Shown: positions 53,886 to 64,000 of the stretch, piece by piece
Numbering within the stretch: position 1 is the first letter of the stretch
Layout of the letters: every line of letters begins with the position of its first letter
Assembly: GCA_022577435.1 (NCBI GenBank)
Contig: JAKOON010000007.1
Span: 22,864,263 to 22,928,262, forward strand
Source of the DNA: Embiotoca jacksoni
Taxonomy: Eukaryota; Chordata; Actinopteri; Embiotocidae
Length of the DNA stretch: 64,000 nt
Direction: 5' to 3'
The notes under the pieces: model-generated
Told to the model about the DNA's origin: nothing
Databases searched by the model: none
What the model saw: only the letters and a program-made list of their open reading frames with translations
Made by a program: the position numbers and the translations under genes

Positions 53886-56166
53886 CAAGCTTTTTCTAAA
53901 AGGCGTGTTATGGTTCAATTGTTGCATTAATGCAGTAATTATGAATTAATCAATCTGGATCACAATCACATACAATCTGGTCTACATGCTCCTGTCAGGA
54001 CAGAAAAGTGCAAACTGCTGGTGAGCCATCACTACTTGACCTGTTTCTGTTACTGACAGTTTTATTAATATTAATACAGATATAGATATTGTTAGACACT
54101 ACTCTGCGGCAGTAACATTATAGAGTCTGAAGCTCCTTTTTTCCATTCACCCACATTAACATTCACTTTTTGTAACCAAACATAAGTGCTGGTGTAGTTC
54201 AATAGCATTTCCATCAATCCTACAGAGGCCGTGACTAGTTACTGGGACCGGTGAAGATGAACCCTCCCTGAAAATAACTGAAGCCAATGTGAGGTGCTGG
54301 AGGCCCAATCAGAGCCGTGGAAGAGGCCTGGGAGCCTGAACAATCCCACCCAGAGTGGATTTACAGTTTTGGAATTTAAAAATGGGTGTATACAACCCGT
54401 GGAGCAAACGGTGTTAAAATGAGGCATTCTGCAGAAGCACTGTTACTTTTTATGAACTTTAGAGAGAAAAGCACAGATTAATGTGGGTTGTTTCTCAGGA
54501 TTATGATGTATTACAACATAAAGGACAAGCTGCGGTTTTCGATTTAACTCCACATGATGTGGTGGACAGTTTACATCATAATTTATTCAAAGCAGAAATG
54601 GTGATGAAGTAAAAGTCTGTAGTTCAGTCATTCAAATGTTCAGATTGTCGTATGCACAGCTTGCAGACAAGTGGGAAAGAAAATCACAAAATATCCTTTA
54701 GTTTTATTGTTCAGGCTGTAAAAATCAACTTCCTGTTTTGTACGACAGGAAGTGATGCAATATGTGCACCAGGAAAATGTAATCAAAGTGTAACCTGAGA
54801 GTGTTTCCCACCATTTCACTGCTTCTGCTGTTGTTTTCTGAGCAGTCTTTGGACACCACGTCACCACGACAGTCCGATGTGTCAACCTCACGCTCCAAAA
54901 CCGGTCAACAAACATATTTAGTTCATTTTTAAACCCCCGTGTTGTTGCCGTTGTTTAGTTTGCACACTGACTGTTTTGAGTACGTGTACTTGCTGTGTAT
55001 GTGGTATGGATCTAAGATACCAACGGAGCAACAATTGCTTGAAAGCTTGAAATCTCAGCAGCCATTAACGGTAACAAAGGAGTGACCAGTATTAAACAGC
55101 AACAATTGCAAACCCCCGCTGAGATATTACGGTCTCTTTGTGCCAGTAAAATGCTGCTGATTGCATCTCCAGCAGTGATTTGGATATTGTACTCCCTCAC
55201 ATCAACTGGAACAAGCTAACAGCTCGATGTTTAATCCACACGTGTCTGATGCTGATGTGTGTTTGACTGAAGCTCACCTGTGTTCCTCACAACCCACCGG
55301 GTCACTCAGGTCAGAGTTTAGAATCCAGACATGAAATCTATGGGCTTCTCAGGGCTGTAAATTCACTCTCACACGCATCCGGTTATCTCAAAGGCCAACC
55401 ATTTAGACCCTCAGGTGGCGTAAATCTCGCTCCTTGGCTCCCCGACAAGACAGACACCCAGATTACAATTCCACATCCATCGCTCACACTAAAGCCCATA
55501 ATTCCCTGTTACACAAAGCAGAAACAACCCTCCCTCGCAAGTGCTCCAAAAAGTCAAGGGATGAAAAAAAAAAAGTACTTTGGAAAGTAGTTTGTAAAGG
55601 AGCCAACAGCCTGCAGGGACTTTGTAGTGCTTTGATGAATAGTAGCTGCAGCGGCTCAGCTTCACGCATCATCCCAGTGAATCCTACTCAAAGCTGCTCC
55701 TGATGTGCGTCTTAACATCGTGTTAATTACCAGCAATTAGCTCAACCCCACACCTGAACGCATGCCACGCCGACACACCGCTCTCCGTCACCGGGATGGA
55801 GGCCGAGAGCACAAACGGGCAGCAACTCTGAAACTTCCTGAATATTCTTTTAGCTTTTTCACGAAATAATACTGATTTGCTTCCTTCTTTGTTTTGAACT
55901 GACATTATTGATGTCCTCATTTAATTATGTATGAAATGAAAATAACCAAACAGATATTCACATTGTTTGAATATTTTTTGCCCCAATCTTTCAGTTCTCG
56001 TGTCTTCCTTGATTTAATTATCCAGATTATACTTATTTTAACATGAATGTAGGTTACATTTAAAGAAATATGGCATATTTTCCCTTTTTCAGCTAATAAT
56101 TGTATTTTTCAAACTCAACAGACAAAACAATATTTTAAATTATATGATCAGCAACTGAACAGTTGA
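53886..56166. other. No gene recognised
   Basis: Non-coding sequence of mixed composition. Frames of up to 91 codons carry no recognisable motif. Confidence 0.5.
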
Positions 56167-57130
56167 ATGCAAATTGTAATGCGACATTCTTGTGACGGTG
56201 TTCCTGCCTGTTGGGCAAAAGGTGACTGCGACTATCATCACATGACTGGAAGGAAGCCGTTCGTTTGTGTGGAGGATGAAGCACAACTGGTGGAGATGAT
56301 TGCAACCCTGGAAACACACAGATTCCCGCTGAGAATGGAGGACGTTTGAACATCTTTTTACTCATAAAAAATGTATAAAAGCCTTTTTGTGAAATTACAA
56401 AAAAGGCTGGTTATAGATGGTTTCAGGGGTCTCTGAGATGAAACACACATGGAAACCAGCAGCACTCTCAGATACAGGGGGAGCAGGGTTCAACCCCACT
56501 GTTGTAGAGAAGTACTTCCAAAATGATAAGGACATGACTGAGACCCTGGGTTTGGAAAATGTCCACGACCACACCTGCAATTGTGACGAAACGGGGCTGC
56601 AGGGTCACTTCCTGTCCACCAGGGTGGCTGCGGAGGTTGGGTCACCCTGTTTCTGGGTCAATGGTGAGGAGGAAGGTGAAACCACCAGCTCTCTTGCCAA
56701 GATCAATCCCGCTGGTGGGAATGGACCCACTATGATTATTCTCAAAGGCAAGCGGACGACGATAGTTTGGATCGTCTTTGAATACCTTTACATTGGTGTC
56801 AGATAACGGGTGGGGAACGTCCGCCTTGTTCACAGAGGGGGGAAATGTTTCCTGTGAAGCCTTCTCACATCTCTCGTGTGCTCAACATTGACCTTTTATT
56901 ATAACAAGAGAGAACAACGTCCATGTTTTTAGCCTTCCCCCTCACACCACTCACTCTGTGCAGCCAGAAGAACAGAGAACTTCCAAACGGCCTGAAACAT
57001 TACTGGAAGCTCAAAGGACGAAGGATCACTAGCGAGATTGGAGGGAAACGGCTTGACAAGGCGTTAGTGATGACATTTCGGCCGGGTGAAAACCGCGACA
57101 CCATCAGACGCCCAAGTTTGTCTCGTAAGG
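56167..57130 (+). pseudogene. Pogo/Tigger-like transposase relic, frameshifted
   Basis: Three segments in order fit a pogo-type (Tigger/Jerky-like) transposase. (1) 56167-56349: EDEAQLVEMIATLETHRFPL, then RMEDV and a stop, like the CENP-B-type helix-turn-helix start. (2) 56417-56806: GFNPTVVEKYF, then CNCDETGLQ at 56575-56601, which matches the family's catalytic NxDETG box with its Asp. (3) 56934-56954: LPPHTTH followed by SVQP, the conserved LPPHTTHxLQP block; a further frame (56923-57168) continues NGLKHYWKLKGRRI. Frames change between segments and the stretch between (2) and (3) is much shorter than in intact members, so it is dead. An inverted repeat (aaaagcctttttgt / acaaaaaaggct) at ~56377-56407 falls between (1) and (2). 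Confidence 0.75.
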
Positions 57131-59338
57131 ACAGTTTTTCAATACAGTCTTTTGTCATTCAGTTTTAGTAACAACAATATCCCCCAGTGGAGTTTGGTAA
57201 TATAAACTGTTTCACATACAGTATGTTTATAGAACAGTCGTAGCTCTAAAACATACAGTCTCTGTTGTTTCCAGTGTTACTGATACATAAACATGCTTTT
57301 CCTCAGTTCTTTAAAGCAGATGGTCACTTTTAGGCCGGAAGAGACAGATTTGCACATATCCAGTGCCAGCAGTGTTTTTTCTTTTTCTCTCTCATGTTCC
57401 AGACATCACTTTTAAACCACCCCACGCCTACACGACGAGCGCAACGCATGTGCTACAATTCATTTTGAACATTCCCACTAAAGAGACCTAACCAGAGAAA
57501 AATCATCGTCTCAACTTGACTTTCATATTCTGGGTTAAAAAAAGGATTTATGCGCATGAGCTGCACGAGCTTTACACAGCCACTTTATTACTGCTACTGC
57601 TACACAGAGACACGTGCATACACACAGATACTTGTACATGCACACAGACTCTTCTGAGCCCAGCCACACAGCCATGAACAGCCACAGACAGATTGTTTGT
57701 TGTGAAGGTAGCCGAGGACGTTGCTAGGAAACCATTGTTGAGTGGCATGCAGCGTTAGCGTGTTAGCGCCGGCCGCCTTGCCTCTAGGTATGGCTGGGAT
57801 TTGAGATTTCACCGGCGGGGTGCAAGCGGCTCAGAAGATAAGGCTGGAGAAAGCAGCGCTTAGTGCTGGGGAATGGCAGGGATCAAGCTGAAGGGAAAAA
57901 ACAGTCGGCGAGCTTGATCCTATTCTGCCTGTCCAGATGTTTTTGGATTTTTTTCTCCACTTCTTTTAGCTTCATGTGAACGTGTGCGTTCGCCGTAGTA
58001 CCGGCACACAGAGCCCTCCCTCACCAAAGCCAAAGAAATAATTAGACAAACCGTATAGGGGATTTGGGAGAGTGTAAAGACAAAATCTTTGGTTTTGCAG
58101 TGAGGTCGAAGAGGTGGATAATGTTTGCCAAGATGCACACACACAAATATACACCCACTACAAAGGCAGAGCAGCAACAACAGAAACAGTGAATCTAAGA
58201 AGGTTTTAAGGTTTTAGGCTGGATGAACAAATTATGAAACTTGTAGATATGTTGTAATATCTTCATTAAAAACATTTCAGGCTCACTATTTTAACACAAA
58301 CATCATTGGCACAGTCCATACACACAATACCTGAAAAATGAAACAAAAAACAGCCTCTGTGCCTTGAGACCTCCAGGGAATTTGAAAAAGGGGAAATACA
58401 GTTTGTTTGAAGCCATTAACATGTATTCGATGTCATTAGATTTGATTGTTGCTGGATTCTGGATGATGCTGCTCAGTATGAGATGTTACTTACGATATTT
58501 CTGGATGAGTTCTCCAGACGAGTGAAAAGAGCAAACACACATCTCCTCTGACAAAAAGGAAACTGTGTGTTCACCCACCATCAAAAGCTGGCTGGAGAAA
58601 AGGCATTATTTGTAATTATTATTATTATTATTTTTACAAAAGTGATAGACTGTGTCTGGTTTGCTATCATGGGGTGTATATAAACAAGAGCATTTAGGCT
58701 ACTATATGACGTCAGTGTAGAGCATCAGTATCAGCAGGTAGAAGCTACGAACTGTCAGTATCGCTGTTACATGAATGAATGAACAGCTGTCTACAATAAA
58801 TAGACAATAAATGAATCCACAGCTTATTGCATTGTAATATGTGAAGGCAGCGTTATACTGGTTTCACACAGCGTCAGCAAACATGTCAAGAGCAGCTTGT
58901 ACATAGTTGAATTTAGCTATTTTGAGTGTTTACATATTTGTAGGAGTTTGGTAACAAGTGAATCCAGATAAAAAATGCTAAGCAGCTAATTTTCAGTTGT
59001 TAAAAAAACAACAACAAACAAAAAGGATTTGATTTACTTGTGTGCTAAAACTGACGCTGCTTGCTGACACTTCAGCAGTTCTGTTTGTCAAGTGGGATGA
59101 ATTCACAATTTCACACTCATTACAACTAGAATGATATTTTATCCGTCTAAGCTGTGAGAAACGTTTTGAATGATGTGATGAAGCTGATGTACTGCTGCTC
59201 TGAGCTAAGCTACATACCGCTATTGTTTCCAATATGTTTTAATTGGTTCATGCCTCATTAGGTTTTACTGGCTTAATTTGTAATTTAATAAACCGACGAT
59301 TTGATGTTTTACAGAGGTTTTACATGTTCAATTTTGTT
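57131..59338. other. No gene recognised
   Basis: Non-coding. A short ATT array lies near 58615-58632. The GC-moderate part at 57740-57910 has no recognisable frame. Confidence 0.5.
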
Positions 59339-59407
59339 TAGGCTCCGCCCTCTCAGAGCTCTACCTGTTGGGTTTATCCCTCACCCATGTGTGAAGGGCG
59401 GAGCCTA
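59339..59407. repeat. Short palindromic element, TA-flanked
   Basis: taggctccgccct (59339-59351) and agggcggagccta (59395-59407) are perfect 13-bp inverse complements around a 43-bp spacer. If the outer TA pairs are read as a target duplication, the enclosed 65 bp could be a tiny MITE or an internally deleted element. Confidence 0.6.
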
Positions 59408-60184
59408 TACTCATAGAACTCATGTTATTTTTATAATATTTTGGATTTAACAGGGAGCTTGAGAAACCGAGGGAGGGTTGAGGCCATTGATTGAACATAC
59501 AAGTACACATGTATATTTCATCAAACAGGGATTTATGTGTAGATGGAAAAAGAAAAAGAAACAGACACAGTTCACCATTTTCCTTATTTCTCCTGAGAGT
59601 CACAATCAAATTGTATGCAGTATTTTCCAAAGACTATAAGTCATGTTCTCCATGGGGCATCACCATGTGAAAAAGCTTTTTATGGAGACCTTTATGTCTC
59701 TTTAGGTATGTCTCATATGAACTGATACACCAACCCACCACTATTTACATTAACATACCACAAAGTTATGTTCTGGTCTTTGCTATATTGTATTTCGGCT
59801 TTGTTGGCCAAGTAGCCGTTCATAATGGAGCACAGTGACTCCGGCAATAATGAGGTTATTAAATTGAACAATCCAATTCCCCCCTAATTATATGACAACA
59901 GACCATGTGAGTGAGGGAGTCATGGGTTCCTCCAGCAGGCTTCTGTTCTTTCATATAGACATGAAAGGTCACAGTCATTACCGAGCACACAGTTGGAGTC
60001 GGGGATGTCGGGGGAGTCGACACATGACACACTAATAATATTAACATCCTATGACGATGGTTGTGAACGCTGAATTTAGGGTAAAAATTGAATTGATACA
60101 TTTTCACACAGACCCTCCGAGGCACATTCACAGATTTGGATGTGAAATCACAAGACTGTGTTACACAGTCCCCATCTAGATGCA
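59408..60184. other. No gene recognised
   Basis: Non-coding sequence with no recognisable feature. Confidence 0.45.
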
Positions 60185-63884
<3,700 letters not shown>

Positions 63885-64000
63885 TGTTATGTGGCGGGGT
63901 GTTTTTCCAGGACCCAAATGCAAGCTCACAGACTCAAGGTTTTCAAGTTCCAAAAATACAGTCTTTATTGTCCAAAAAACAAACAAAAAACTACAAACCA
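63885..64000 (-). mobile_element. LTR of the 22.9-kb gypsy-like family, cut by window end
   Basis: Read on the minus strand, it ends gcatttgggtcctg...ccacataaca and contains gaataaag-type polyadenylation sequence followed by actgtatttttgg. Both match the 3' part of the solo LTR at 22900-23490 in inverse orientation. Only the 3' 116 bp lie in the window. No primer-binding site is visible next to the end, so it is a 3' LTR or a solo LTR. Confidence 0.8.

Overview
The window looks like a piece of a teleost (ray-finned fish) nuclear genome, probably a percomorph. The signs are complete Tc1-type DD34E transposons of a family widespread in fishes, the teleost retroposon tail that reads 'gatttggcgctacataaa', fish-type Ty3/gypsy LTRs, and very long (CA)n/(TG)n arrays every few kilobases. 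I found no host protein-coding gene, no rRNA or tRNA gene, no CRISPR array and no prokaryotic feature. This is intergenic or deep intronic DNA, and nearly everything recognisable in it is a transposable element or a tandem repeat. Most open reading frames are chance or repeat-driven; the two uninterrupted ones with a clear function are Tc1 transposases.

Layout. 0-9.9 kb: CA/TG arrays, a hAT-type MITE with a perfect 8-bp target duplication (382-843), a complete Tc1 transposon with an intact transposase on the minus strand (4427-6060), and one copy of a ~160-bp sequence repeated at 18.9 kb. 9.9-17.1 kb: decayed LINE ORF1-like and ORF2-like fragments, a gypsy-LTR-like fragment, retroposon copy A with two internal VNTRs, and a TATA box followed by a broken THAP domain and an 18/21-bp minisatellite. 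18-28.5 kb: a foldback hairpin family (three hairpins), a solo gypsy LTR with a 5-bp target duplication, retroposon copy B with a 37-bp VNTR showing higher-order structure, and diverged repeats. 28.5-46 kb: mostly unremarkable AT-rich sequence with a decayed Tc1 relative and a second complete Tc1 copy in the opposite orientation (37845-39476). 46-64 kb: an LTR-like fragment, a mariner remnant, retroposon copy C (opposite orientation), a pogo/Tigger-like transposase relic, further CA arrays, and the edge of a second LTR of the 22.9-kb family.

How the parts relate. There is no operon or pathway. The sequence records several waves of transposition: old frameshifted mariner, pogo-like, LINE and THAP remnants; middle-aged LTRs and retroposons; and young Tc1 copies whose transposases differ at only 6 of 346 residues. 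The most unusual items are the retroposon family with two independently expanding internal VNTRs (3, ~16 and ~36 nonamers; ~10, 16 and ~28 units of 37 bp) and the foldback hairpin family at 20.1 and 27.9-28.3 kb. All family assignments come from reading the sequence and recalled family motifs; none was checked against a database.
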